From JAVJRN01 sp040218415 (GTDB lineage: Bacteria; Bacteroidota; Bacteroidia; Cytophagales; Cyclobacteriaceae), in assembly GCA_040218415.1 (NCBI GenBank), contig JAVJRN010000041.1, forward strand, positions 68,174-132,173: a stretch of DNA of 64,000 nucleotides, read 5' to 3'. Positions 36,967-46,236 of the stretch are shown here, one piece after another; positions within the stretch are counted from its first letter, which is position 1, and every line of letters starts with the position of its first letter. The notes beneath the pieces are model-generated. The model ran no database searches, had not been told where the DNA came from, and saw only the letters and a list, made by a program, of their open reading frames with translations. The translations under genes were made by a program, and so were the position numbers.

Positions 36967-37830
36967 ATGAAAATCCAAAACGAATATCTACTCGCCACTT
37001 TTAAATCAAAGGGGGCGGAACTAACAAGCTTAACAAATCAAACAACGGGAATGGAATACATATGGCAGGCGAACCCAAAGCACTGGGGCCGACATGCACC
37101 CGTCTTATTTCCCATTGTTGGAAAATTAAAAAATGATCAGTTTTCTTACGAAGGCAAAACTTATACACTCGGACAACATGGGTTTGCGCGAGACATGGAC
37201 TTTGAATTGGAAAAGACTGATGATCAATCCATCGTTTTTTTGCTAAAATCAAATGATCAAACCTTGGCGGTATTTCCCTTCAAGTTTGAACTGCGAATCC
37301 AATATCGCTTGAGTGGCCAATCACTTTTGACCACCTACCAAGTCACTAATGCCGATACACAAAAACCCATGTTTTTTTCTATTGGAGGCCATCCAGCCTT
37401 CAATGTGCCGATGAATGAGGACGGCAGTAGAGCTGAATTTCAGATTGGCTTTAGCAACAAAGAAACACAAGATGCCTACTTATTAAATAATGGGGTATTC
37501 GACGATTCGAGAGTCGCGGCATTGATGGATGGTCAACTTCCTGTAGAGCGCCACACCTTCGACAAGGATGCTTTGGTTTTCAAAAACCTTTCCTCCAACG
37601 AAGCACACCTTTTAACTGGTGAGCATCCTTTTCTCTCCTTTAAGTTTGATGGTTTTCCGTTTTTAGGTATTTGGTCTAAAAATCAAGAATCACCCTTTGT
37701 CTGCATAGAACCATGGTTTGGAATTGCCGATCATCAAAAACACAATGGTATTTTGCAGGAAAAAGAAGGAATCCAAACACTTTCTCCCTTGAGTACTTTT
37801 ACTTGCAGTTATCAAATTGCAACGCATTAA
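36967..37830 (+). CDS. Aldose 1-epimerase family protein
   Basis: A 287-residue cytoplasmic protein of the galactose-mutarotase fold. It interconverts alpha and beta anomers of a sugar or sugar phosphate. The expected residues appear: GRHAPVLFPIVGKL, catalytic-type His in TLGQHGFARDMDF, SIGGHPAFNVP and the acid in VCIEPWFGIAD. It belongs to the YeaD/LacX-like branch, whose substrates are often unknown. It is separated from htpG by two terminators and stands 36 bp before the M14 peptidase gene. Confidence 0.9.
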   Translation: MKIQNEYLLATFKSKGAELTSLTNQTTGMEYIWQANPKHWGRHAPVLFPIVGKLKNDQFSYEGKTYTLGQHGFARDMDFELEKTDDQSIVFLLKSNDQTLAVFPFKFELRIQYRLSGQSLLTTYQVTNADTQKPMFFSIGGHPAFNVPMNEDGSRAEFQIGFSNKETQDAYLLNNGVFDDSRVAALMDGQLPVERHTFDKDALVFKNLSSNEAHLLTGEHPFLSFKFDGFPFLGIWSKNQESPFVCIEPWFGIADHQKHNGILQEKEGIQTLSPLSTFTCSYQIATH

Positions 37831-37866
37831 ATAGTAGCCACAAGCACTACTGAAAATCTAATTTTG

Positions 37867-40398
37867 ATGAAAAAAATTCTTCTAATCTCTCTACTCGGGA
37901 TCGTTTCGTTTACCAACATCGCGCAAGATCTCTCTTATTATTTACCTACCGATGTAGCCTACAACAAAGACATTCCGACACCAAAAGATGTTATTGGTCA
38001 CGAAGTTGGCGAGTGGCACGTGAGTCATGACAAGTTGGTGTTTTACATGAAAATGCTGGAGCAAGCCAGTGATCGTGTGGTCATTGAGGAATATGCCAAG
38101 TCATATGAAGGCCGCCCATTGATGCTTTTGAGATTTACGAGTCCTGAAAACCACAAAAATATAACGACGATAAAGCAAAAGCATGCAGACTTGTCTGACC
38201 CTTCCAAGGCTCCTTCGAGTGAGGCCATGCCTGTACTTTGGTTGGGCTATAGTGTTCATGGAAACGAAGCAAGCGGCGCAAATGCTTCCATGTTGACTGC
38301 CTATTACTTGGCTGCCGCAGAAGGAGCAAAAGTGGATAAACTGTTGAGCGAAAATATTATTTTGGTAGACCCAAGCTATAATCCCGATGGCTTACAAAGA
38401 TTTTCCTCGTGGGTGAATATGCATAAATCAGAGACATTGGTCTCCGATCCCAATGCGCGCGAATTTGATGAAGTATGGCCAGGCGGCCGAACAAATCATT
38501 ACTGGTTTGATCTCAATCGGGACTGGATGCCTGTACAGCACCCAGAATCTATCGGTCGAATTCAAAAATTTCACGAATGGAAACCCAACATTTTGACTGA
38601 CCACCATGAAATGGGGACGAACAGCACTTTCTTTTTTCAGCCGGGGATTCCTTCCAGAAAAAATCCGAATACGCCCGAAAGCAATGTAAGGCTGACCGAG
38701 AAAATCGCCGAATATCATGTAAAATCCTTGGATAGCATTGGTTCTCTGTACTACTCCAAAGAAAGCTTCGATGACTTTTATGTGGGCAAAGGTTCTACTT
38801 ATCCAGATCAAAATGGGTCGGTGGGCATTCTCTTTGAGCAAGCCAGTGCAAGGGGTCATTTGCAGCAATCTGTCTATGGTGAGTTGTCTTTTCCTTTTGC
38901 TATCAAAAATCATTTTCAAACCTCACTGTCGACCATTGATGCTACCGTTGGTCTAAGAAAAGAACTACTGCAACATCAACATACCTTTTACAAAGAAGCG
39001 CTTAACATCTCTACAAAAGATAAAGTCAAAGGATATGTTTTTGGTAGTAAACAAGACCCAGTCAAAAACTATGAACTACTCAGAATCCTAAAAGCCCACC
39101 AAATTCGGGTGTTTGAAAACACAAAATCCTTTACCAAAAATGGACAGCAATTTACGGTTGGATCAAGCTATGTCGTCCCTACGAATCAACCACAGTATCG
39201 TCTTATAAAGTCTTTATTTGAAACGAGAACATCTTTCAATGATAGTCTTTTTTATGACGTATCTACTTGGACTTTGCCTTTGAGCTTCCATTTACCTTAC
39301 GCCGAACTTGAGGCTTCTCCTAACAAGTCCAAGGAAATGAAATCAATTGAATTTCCAAAGGGTACGCTTACAGGCAAAGGAGATTATGCCTATATCTTCG
39401 AAATGAAAGGATACTACGCGCATCGGTCATTGAAACGACTGCTTGATGCTGGTATCACCGTGCAAATCAATGAAGCGCCTTTTACTATCAATGGACAGTC
39501 TTTTGATAGAGGTACAGCCATCATTCCTCTTGGTACGCAAAAAGAGAAGGCTTCCCAAATCGGTCAGCTTGTTCAAAAAATGATCAATGAAGACGGCATA
39601 GAGGTGATGAAAACGAGCACTGGATATGCGCAACAAGGCATAGATATGGGAAGTGGCAGCATGAATATTTTGAAAATGCCCAAGGTGGCGATTCTGGTTG
39701 GTGATGGAGTGACGAGCTATGAAGCAGGCGAAGTATGGCATTTGCTCGATCAAAGATTTGAAATGGCCGTAACATTGCTCCCTATTGAAAATTTCGGAAG
39801 TGTCAACCTGAACAAATACAACCGCTTGGTGATGACCAACGGAAATTACAATAAGCTGAATAGCTACAAAAACAAATTAGAAAATTGGCTGAATGATGGC
39901 GGTGTAATCGTCGCATGGAAATCGGCTGGTAAGTGGCTGGCCGATCAAGGTTTGAATAATATTCAATACGAAAACAATATGCCTGATACTTCAGGCACCA
40001 AGAAATATGTAGACTTAAGTAAAAACAGAGGTGCTCAAGTAATTGGTGGGTCCATTTTTGAAGCAGATCTGGATCTTGGCCATCCGCTTACCTACGGAAT
40101 AACAAGTGAAACTATGCCGCTTTTCCGTAATCATACCAATTTCATGAAACCAACAACCAACCCTTATGCCCAGCCAATAAAGTACACAAACCAGCCTCTT
40201 CTTAGTGGCTATATTTCGTCAAAAAATCTACAAAAACTATCAGGAACTCCTGCGGTATCGATCGCTAAGAAAGGTAGAGGAAGAATGATCGTTTTCACAG
40301 ACAACCCAAACTTTCGCGCCTTCTGGTTTGGAACCAACAAGTTGTTTTTGAATGCATTGTTTTTTGGAGATACTATTTCATCATCCGCTGCGGAATAA
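37867..40398 (+). CDS. Large secreted M14 family zinc carboxypeptidase
   Basis: The ATG at 37867 (MKKILLISLLGIVSFTNIAQ) gives a signal peptide and 843 residues; a TTG just before it is not needed. The peptidase domain holds His131/Glu134 (HGNEASG) and His246 or His247 (TDHHEMG) as zinc ligands, plus NPDG and DLNRDW for substrate binding and FEQASARG near the catalytic Glu. The C-terminal half (about residues 390-843) contains a GATase-like beta-sheet domain (PKVAILVGDGVTSYEAGEVW, GRMIVFTDNPNFRAFWFG) that is standard for this Bacteroidota M14 group. It probably degrades peptides in the periplasm. Confidence 0.92.
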   Translation: MKKILLISLLGIVSFTNIAQDLSYYLPTDVAYNKDIPTPKDVIGHEVGEWHVSHDKLVFYMKMLEQASDRVVIEEYAKSYEGRPLMLLRFTSPENHKNITTIKQKHADLSDPSKAPSSEAMPVLWLGYSVHGNEASGANASMLTAYYLAAAEGAKVDKLLSENIILVDPSYNPDGLQRFSSWVNMHKSETLVSDPNAREFDEVWPGGRTNHYWFDLNRDWMPVQHPESIGRIQKFHEWKPNILTDHHEMGTNSTFFFQPGIPSRKNPNTPESNVRLTEKIAEYHVKSLDSIGSLYYSKESFDDFYVGKGSTYPDQNGSVGILFEQASARGHLQQSVYGELSFPFAIKNHFQTSLSTIDATVGLRKELLQHQHTFYKEALNISTKDKVKGYVFGSKQDPVKNYELLRILKAHQIRVFENTKSFTKNGQQFTVGSSYVVPTNQPQYRLIKSLFETRTSFNDSLFYDVSTWTLPLSFHLPYAELEASPNKSKEMKSIEFPKGTLTGKGDYAYIFEMKGYYAHRSLKRLLDAGITVQINEAPFTINGQSFDRGTAIIPLGTQKEKASQIGQLVQKMINEDGIEVMKTSTGYAQQGIDMGSGSMNILKMPKVAILVGDGVTSYEAGEVWHLLDQRFEMAVTLLPIENFGSVNLNKYNRLVMTNGNYNKLNSYKNKLENWLNDGGVIVAWKSAGKWLADQGLNNIQYENNMPDTSGTKKYVDLSKNRGAQVIGGSIFEADLDLGHPLTYGITSETMPLFRNHTNFMKPTTNPYAQPIKYTNQPLLSGYISSKNLQKLSGTPAVSIAKKGRGRMIVFTDNPNFRAFWFGTNKLFLNALFFGDTISSSAAE

Positions 40399-40430
40399 AA
40401 TAGCAGCCTTAGTTTTTCGTTCTATTGACA

Positions 40431-41270
40431 ATGAAGAATAATTTCTTAGTTCTATTTTTCTTTTTGATTGGCTTTTATTCATCTGCCCAAGATGATACTG
40501 AAAGTCTCGATGATTTATTTGAGCTGAAATATGAAACTCCGCTAACACTAGACTTGGATGAAGAGGATGATCTGGATGCCAAAATTCCTGAAAAGGAAAA
40601 AAAGAAAAAGAAGAATCCAAAAATCTATTACGGAATAAAAACCAAACGGGGATTTACCAGAACCGGATTTGGAGACAATACAGTCGTGGAGCTATTCCAC
40701 TATCTGAAAAAATACAAAGCACCAGAGCCTTACATGCGTGACTTTTATTGGTATGATTTCAAGAAAAAGAAAATTGTTAATTCGCTGCGTGTAAAGCCTG
40801 AATATGCTGGCGTACTTCATGGCCACTATGTTAAAAAACTGGGTGAGCAAGTGCTGGAGGAAGGCTACTTCTACAAAGGCATGAAACATAAGCGCTGGAT
40901 TAGACTCAATCGTCACGATATCCTTCAGGATAAGGAATTGTATTGGAAAGGTTGGCCAAAAGAATCTCGCTTGACTTATTATGATTATGAAAAAGAAAAG
41001 TTAAAATCGGCAGTGCCTATCCATTTTGGGGAGAAAGAAGGCAATTACTTCGCCTATCACGAAAGCGGAAACATAGCGGTTCTCGGACAATTCAAATTTG
41101 ACAACAAGGTTGGCTTGTGGCGCGAATATTACGACAATCGAAAAATCAAAAGAGAGGTCCGCTACCCACTAGAGCCCTTTGATTTTGAGACCAAAGCAGT
41201 CATTATCAAAGAATGGGATCGCGAAGGCAAGGTGATCTATGATCGCGATGAGTTTTTGAAGGGAGGGTAG
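40431..41270 (+). CDS. Exported MORN/YwqK-like repeat protein
   Basis: The ATG at 40431 gives a signal peptide (NNFLVLFFFLIGFYSSAQ) and 279 residues. A very acidic stretch (DLDEEDDLDAK) next to a Lys-rich one (EKEKKKKKNPK) precedes a part rich in Gly, Tyr and Trp with repeats of the type GNYFAYHESGNIAVLGQFK and GLWREYYDNRKIKREVRY, like the MORN variants of YwqK-type proteins. These are seen in many Bacteroidota envelope proteins without known function. It follows the M14 gene by 32 bp and may be cotranscribed. Confidence 0.7.
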   Translation: MKNNFLVLFFFLIGFYSSAQDDTESLDDLFELKYETPLTLDLDEEDDLDAKIPEKEKKKKKNPKIYYGIKTKRGFTRTGFGDNTVVELFHYLKKYKAPEPYMRDFYWYDFKKKKIVNSLRVKPEYAGVLHGHYVKKLGEQVLEEGYFYKGMKHKRWIRLNRHDILQDKELYWKGWPKESRLTYYDYEKEKLKSAVPIHFGEKEGNYFAYHESGNIAVLGQFKFDNKVGLWREYYDNRKIKREVRYPLEPFDFETKAVIIKEWDREGKVIYDRDEFLKGG

Positions 41271-41349
41271 TTTTAAAGTCGCTTTGGATAATGAATCTAT
41301 CTGATAATCTGAAGTTTCACGCAAAGGCATTAATCAGGAAATGAATATT

Positions 41350-41445
41350 AAATGGTATTGAACCCAAGGGTAGAACCCTTGACCCTAGCTTCCGACGCAG
41401 AGCATCGGGGAATTAGACCTATTGGGCTATCGCCCTGCGATTAAA
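41350..41445 (+). repeat. 96-bp dispersed repeat, copy 1
   Basis: Differs from copy 2 (51831-51926) at only three positions by hand alignment. It holds three short hairpins: GGGT-AGA-ACCC, a CCGACGC/GCATCGG stem with an AGA loop and one mismatch, and GGGC-TATC-GCCC. It lies between convergent genes and ends 2 nt before the stop codon of the lactonase-like gene. It could serve as a terminator-like or REP-type element. No open frame. Confidence 0.85.
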
Positions 41446-41447
41446 AC

Positions 41448-42572
41448 TTAATCATAAGCATACATTTTCAGACAGGAAGGCGATTTAATTCCTGAAACCT
41501 CGTGAACTTTAGTAAGCTCCCCAGAGGTCAAGTTTCTCCGAAATACCACCAAATTGTCCGAATCTTGATTCGCGACAATTAAGAAATTTCCCGATGGATC
41601 GATAGCGAAATTTCTAGGTTTTACGCCATAAGTGGATTCATGAGCAACTAAAGTCAATGCTCCATTGTCCTGATCAATCGTGAAAGTGGCTATGGAGTTT
41701 TCATCGTATCTGTTCGAAGTATATAAGAATAGTCCATCCGGCGAAATATGAATATCCGCAGAAGAATAAATATCCTGCATTTTTTCATAAGATTGATAGG
41801 TTTCTATAAGCTTCAATTGTCCATTTTGAAACTGATAAAAAGCAATATTTCCGCTCAATTCTTCAATACAATAAGCATAAGGCAAATTTGGATGAAATGT
41901 AAAATGTCTCGGTCCAGCACCCTTGGTGGTCAACACAGTTAAGCTGTCTTCTTCTGTAAGTAGGTCAACAGTATCAAAACTAAATACCCGCAATTGGTCA
42001 GCGCCAAGATCAGGAGCTACAAGAAAACCATTGTCTGGACTTATAAAACTAGCGTGAATATGCGCTTCATCTTGTCTGCCTTCTACAATACTGCTTCCTT
42101 GAAAATTTAACTTTTGTGCATACGGTTCTAGTAAGCCATTCGGCTGACGTTCAAATACATTTAAGCTGGCGTCTGTATAATTCGCAGCAAAGAGATAGCG
42201 ATTCGACTTATCAAACATCAGATGCACTGGATTTCGAGCTCCTGTTGATTGCTTATTCAAGAATTCAATCTTGCCGGATGACTCATCAATACTAAAAGCT
42301 GATACATTGCCTGGTGTGACCATTTGTGTTTCTGTGCAGGCGTATAGAAACTGCCCATCAGATGAAAGCGTAATGAAGGAGGGGTTAATCAAGTTGCCGA
42401 CTATTTCCACATTTAATAGTTCCCCAATGTCTTGACTGAGCTCGTAAACATAAATCCCATCAGCCGATTCTCCTCCAGTATAGGAACCCACAAACAAGTA
42501 GGTTTTCGTAGATTCTTGTTGGCAGGAGAACATGAAATAGAGCATCGGAAGCAAGCACGACAATAGTCTCAT
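41448..42572 (-). CDS. Lactonase family (6-phosphogluconolactonase-like) lipoprotein
   Basis: The ATG at 42572 gives a lipoprotein (lipobox FMFSC, Cys17) of 374 residues. The mature part is a seven-bladed beta-propeller of the Pgl/YbhE lactonase family, with typical segments YLFVGSYTGGESADGIYVY, RNPVHLMFDKSNRYLFAANY, GPRHFTFHPNLPYAYCIEE and RNFAIDPSGNFLIVANQDSDNLVVF. Cytoplasmic relatives hydrolyse 6-phosphogluconolactone; an exported lipoprotein version probably acts on another lactone or only binds. It is the last leftward gene inside the segment flanked by the 96-bp repeats, 112 bp after the PKD-esterase gene. Confidence 0.9.
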   Translation of the reverse strand: MRLLSCLLPMLYFMFSCQQESTKTYLFVGSYTGGESADGIYVYELSQDIGELLNVEIVGNLINPSFITLSSDGQFLYACTETQMVTPGNVSAFSIDESSGKIEFLNKQSTGARNPVHLMFDKSNRYLFAANYTDASLNVFERQPNGLLEPYAQKLNFQGSSIVEGRQDEAHIHASFISPDNGFLVAPDLGADQLRVFSFDTVDLLTEEDSLTVLTTKGAGPRHFTFHPNLPYAYCIEELSGNIAFYQFQNGQLKLIETYQSYEKMQDIYSSADIHISPDGLFLYTSNRYDENSIATFTIDQDNGALTLVAHESTYGVKPRNFAIDPSGNFLIVANQDSDNLVVFRRNLTSGELTKVHEVSGIKSPSCLKMYAYD

Positions 42573-42684
42573 TGATAAGTTTTTTAAGTTGTAGTTTCTC
42601 GAAAATAAACAATTACTACCATCTCTGTTATTGACAAAATCTTGCACCGCTATTTACGCGAACTATTTGATGATTATTGGGTGC

Positions 42685-44385
42685 TTAGTCAATGATCACA
42701 TTATCAATCGCCACGCGAAAGGCCGTATTCGTACCTGAACCACTACTTGAATAGCGAAAAGCGATATTGATATTTTGACCAGCATACTCGTGAAGTAATA
42801 TTTTTCCCGAATCAACAAAATCCATATAATTGGCGCCTGTTGTAGGCTCACTAAAAGTATTATTTTCTGATATCGGAATCCAGTCAAATTCATCAAATTG
42901 GTCGTTGTGATCATTATTAATCGCAACAAAAACTGATAAGCCATAGCCCTCAAGATCATCGAACTTCAATGCGTATTCAAAGCTCAACATCGGGTTTTCA
43001 AACTGGCCTAAGTTTATTTCTGGCGTAATAAGCCAATCATCTGCCATAAACTCTGGCGAACGCTCCGAATCAAAATTATTTGACTCCATGAACTGTAATT
43101 CTTCATTCCATGTCCAATTTTGCTGGTCATCAACCAATGAAAAGGTAGACCAAACACCACTTGCTAAGACATTTGTTCCAAAGGCTTCATTGTAAAGTGT
43201 AGGAGGTTTTGGTGGATTTTCCTTACAAAGTACACTTCTTATAAAGGGTAGCAACCGGCTTTCGTATGATGCTGGATCATTGATGGTTATTTGATGATCA
43301 TCTCCGGTGAAATAATAATAATCGCTAATAAGACCTATGGAACTCGCGTAAGATGCGATGGCTTCTGCACCATATTTAGCAAAACCTCCAAATTGAGAAA
43401 AAGAAGAGTCGCAAGTCACTCCCGGATCATTTAATGAACATACACCAAAGAAATGTGGGTCATCCTTTTCGATAAATGAAAGTCGAGAATTAATCTCGCC
43501 AGAAATAGAAATTAGGCCTATGGACTTACTGTTAAAACCAGGGTTTCCTTGGACACCATATTTACCTTCTGGATATAAATATCGTTGACTTTCAAATATC
43601 TCATTATAACTAACATACGCTTGCGCAATACTTGCAATCGCACCAGAGCTATACCCTCCTGTGAATATTGCGGCGGTATCTACACCATATGTTGCTGCCT
43701 CTTTCCGGAAATACCTCACAGCAGCAGAGATATCTTGATCAGCCTTCGAAATAGCTTCAGAATATAGCCGCGGATCACTTTGAGCACCAGGTACATTTCG
43801 ATAATTCACCGCTGCTACGATTAAACCATAGCTACTGAGCATCTTGCAAAGCGGCTCCATGCGTTCCAAATCTCCTTGATTTACAAAACTCCCGCCAGAA
43901 GCTAGAAGCACAACAGGTTTGGTTGCTGAAGGATCATTGAGCGGTGCATAAATATTCATTTTGTGTTGAGAGGCGTTGATTCCATATACTACATTTAGTC
44001 TAGGGCCAACAAGAAAATCGGGACTTAAGAAACGATCGCCACAGGCCAAGTTGGATGGCGATGATACTTCGATAAAATTAGCAACCTCAACGGTCTCAGT
44101 ACTTTCACCATTTGATGCTGTCAGCACAACGTGATATCGACCATCGGCAGTATATCTTACAATTGGGTTTTGCTCCCGAGACTCAGATGGCTCTCCTCCT
44201 TCAAAAGTCCAATGCCAAGAAACAGGATTGCCTAATGTTTCGTCAGAAAAATTTACACTTTCTCCCGCTTGAATACGCTGCTTATCTACACCAAAAGCAA
44301 CTTTTATTGGCGTTGGTTCTTCTTCATTACATGCGATTAATCCTAAAAGGAACAATAAAGAAATATAAAAAGCGAAATCTTTCAT
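42685..44385 (-). CDS. PKD domain / alpha-beta hydrolase lipoprotein with C-terminal jelly-roll-like domain
   Basis: A 566-residue lipoprotein (lipobox LIAC, Cys19). Domain order: PKD domain (about 30-110, VSWHWTFEGGEPSESREQNP), an esterase of the alpha/beta-hydrolase fold (about 125-385) with nucleophile Ser246 in GGYSSGA, oxyanion-type segment LLASGGSF and His in GDDHQIT, then a choice-of-anchor-type beta domain (about 395-566, ADDWLITPEINLGQFENPMLSFEY). It is probably a surface-exposed esterase. It is the last gene of the STAND operon, with a one-base stop/start overlap to the lipoprotein gene upstream. A shorter paralogue lies at 52224-53483 on the other side of the operon. Confidence 0.85.
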   Translation of the reverse strand: MKDFAFYISLLFLLGLIACNEEEPTPIKVAFGVDKQRIQAGESVNFSDETLGNPVSWHWTFEGGEPSESREQNPIVRYTADGRYHVVLTASNGESTETVEVANFIEVSSPSNLACGDRFLSPDFLVGPRLNVVYGINASQHKMNIYAPLNDPSATKPVVLLASGGSFVNQGDLERMEPLCKMLSSYGLIVAAVNYRNVPGAQSDPRLYSEAISKADQDISAAVRYFRKEAATYGVDTAAIFTGGYSSGAIASIAQAYVSYNEIFESQRYLYPEGKYGVQGNPGFNSKSIGLISISGEINSRLSFIEKDDPHFFGVCSLNDPGVTCDSSFSQFGGFAKYGAEAIASYASSIGLISDYYYFTGDDHQITINDPASYESRLLPFIRSVLCKENPPKPPTLYNEAFGTNVLASGVWSTFSLVDDQQNWTWNEELQFMESNNFDSERSPEFMADDWLITPEINLGQFENPMLSFEYALKFDDLEGYGLSVFVAINNDHNDQFDEFDWIPISENNTFSEPTTGANYMDFVDSGKILLHEYAGQNINIAFRYSSSGSGTNTAFRVAIDNVIID

Positions 44386-44930
44386 TATTCTAAAATTTTA
44401 ATGAATTGCTCCTCTTGTAATACGATATCACCTGCATTCCAATTTGCTCCGGTTAAAGCCTCAGACATATATCTATGCGAAGACCTACTTAGCTTATCCC
44501 TTGATAAAGTTATCAAATAGCTTTGCGCGTGAGTAGCGCCTCGATTATGATAAAGCGTGTCATTCGAGAGCTGCCAAAACCCAAAATTGGGCTGCCAGTT
44601 TGGGTGATCTAAAGTGCCTAAAGTATAATCGCCTCGCTCTAACCAGCGCAACTGATACGTACCATCAGGAGCATAATACACTCTTCTTTTCTCGATTTCA
44701 GCACGATTACCCCCAGCTGCATTCTTGTCTTGAGAAAGTTCCATTTGAGCAGTCGCAATCCGAAATTGTACGCCATTGGCATCTATAGAAACATATTGCC
44801 AAGTGCCGACAAGTGCTGCTTCTTCTTCGCTCAGGTTATCGTTAACATTAGGCAGTTGTTCAGGTTCTTCTACACAAGCCGTGAGGGCAAGTAGAAGACC
44901 AATAAAGTTTAACTTAATAACGCTCTCCAT
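44385..44930 (-). CDS. Hypothetical lipocalin-like lipoprotein
   Basis: The ATG at 44930 gives 181 residues with lipobox LTAC (Cys near residue 19). The segment LVGTWQYVSIDANGVQF, followed by YAPDGTYQLRWLERGDYTLG and FGFWQLSNDTLYH, has the GTW start and strand pattern of lipocalin-like proteins that may bind small hydrophobic molecules. No catalytic residues are evident. It overlaps the gene before it by 17 nt and the gene after by one, so it belongs to the STAND operon. Confidence 0.65.
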   Translation of the reverse strand: MESVIKLNFIGLLLALTACVEEPEQLPNVNDNLSEEEAALVGTWQYVSIDANGVQFRIATAQMELSQDKNAAGGNRAEIEKRRVYYAPDGTYQLRWLERGDYTLGTLDHPNWQPNFGFWQLSNDTLYHNRGATHAQSYLITLSRDKLSRSSHRYMSEALTGANWNAGDIVLQEEQFIKILE

Positions 44931-46236
44931 TGGCACTCATTTTTATCAAATTGATTCTCTGCGTCAGTCCGTTGTATTGATTGTTGGTGGCCACCAATAT
45001 ATTTCCATCTCGTGTTTCGATAACATCGCCAGGTGCGCCTTCCATCCGAATAGAAAAAACATAATCCCCATCTTGCTCAACACGATGCAAATAACCAAAA
45101 GGAACCCCTACATTAGGAATGATGATTTCGTAGACAAGCAAATCTCCATTAGTTGTCTCATATACTGCTCTGGGTGCGCGAATGGTCTCCCTAAAATCTT
45201 CTGCACTGCCAAATTCAATGATACGATCTGCTTGACCAGACCCAACAATTTTTCCGATAATTAAATTCTGCGATGGGTTGGTGTAGACATAAAGCATTTC
45301 TCCTCCTGATAGTGTTTTCACAAAATGCTCATTGGTGTTTGGATGGCGAAAAACACCATCTTCCGAAATATATCTCCGACTTAATTCCCGATCAGGATCA
45401 CTAAGTGAGAGACTATATTCGTATAGTCTGCCATCTTGCTCTCCGCCCAAAATCTTCAAAGTGTTTAATTCAACTAAGTCAAAATCATAGGCGATTTTTC
45501 CTTCTATATTATCGAATTCATCCGCTAATGCCAACGTATCCAAGTCTCCATCCAAGTGCAAGAAAGTATAACCAATAGACTTATCGCCACTGATCTTATA
45601 CCCAAAGAGTATCCCTAGCTCATTGTTGGGCAAAGGTTTCATCACGGCTCTGGCAAGTGTATGTACCCCGTCCCAATCTGGTCCGGCATTGAAACTACGG
45701 ATATCAGTCACATTAAAGTTTGGATCAAGCCGAAATAATATTGGCGCAAAATTGACGTCTCCTGGTGAACTGTAATCAATGAGGTCTAATACTCCGGGAA
45801 TATCGATATTGAAATCAAAGCCGTAGACTTGAGCCATAAGCGCATATCCACCATCTGAAAGTGGCGCGATATACTTGAAGGTCGTTTTGTTTTCAAAATT
45901 GAAAACATCAATCCACTTTAACACAAAGTCCTCGAGCGGATACATTTTTAAAAATTTTAAGTTGCCATTGGCATCAGTAATGGCAATAAAAGGGGCTTGA
46001 TCTTCTACTTCTCCAATTTGTGGGCCGCTGAAGGTAGAAGTAATGTCATGTGCAGCGATACCCATTTTTCCAAGAACCATAATATCTCCATTGTCCATTT
46101 CAATGATTCTTTCGGTTATGGCTGTTCCTTCCTTGCCTAGTATTTTGACAAATCGATCCTGCTCAAAATCAACTTTCTCCACACAAGACCAGGCCAAAAA
46201 CACCAATAAGAAAACACAATTTTTTCTGTCTTTCAT
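44914..46236 (-). CDS. Hypothetical beta-propeller-like lipoprotein
   Basis: A 440-residue lipoprotein (lipobox LAWSC, Cys18). The mature part has repeated beta segments such as ITERIIEMDNGDIMVLGKMG, KYIAPLSDGGYALMAQVYG, AVYETTNGDLLVYEII and DVIETRDGNILVATNNQYNG, with a short NGD/DGG turn in each. This recalls propeller-type proteins of Bacteroidota, but I do not know a named family. The ATG overlaps the upstream beta-barrel gene stop by 4 nt. Anchored in the outer membrane it may work with that barrel. Confidence 0.65.
   Translation of the reverse strand: MKDRKNCVFLLVFLAWSCVEKVDFEQDRFVKILGKEGTAITERIIEMDNGDIMVLGKMGIAAHDITSTFSGPQIGEVEDQAPFIAITDANGNLKFLKMYPLEDFVLKWIDVFNFENKTTFKYIAPLSDGGYALMAQVYGFDFNIDIPGVLDLIDYSSPGDVNFAPILFRLDPNFNVTDIRSFNAGPDWDGVHTLARAVMKPLPNNELGILFGYKISGDKSIGYTFLHLDGDLDTLALADEFDNIEGKIAYDFDLVELNTLKILGGEQDGRLYEYSLSLSDPDRELSRRYISEDGVFRHPNTNEHFVKTLSGGEMLYVYTNPSQNLIIGKIVGSGQADRIIEFGSAEDFRETIRAPRAVYETTNGDLLVYEIIIPNVGVPFGYLHRVEQDGDYVFSIRMEGAPGDVIETRDGNILVATNNQYNGLTQRINLIKMSANGERY

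Noticed and set aside
41350..41445. 96-bp repeat as a tRNA or tRNA-like gene
   Set aside because: It has three short hairpins and a GGGTTC-like string on the minus strand, but no acceptor stem, no anticodon arm in register and no CCA-type end.
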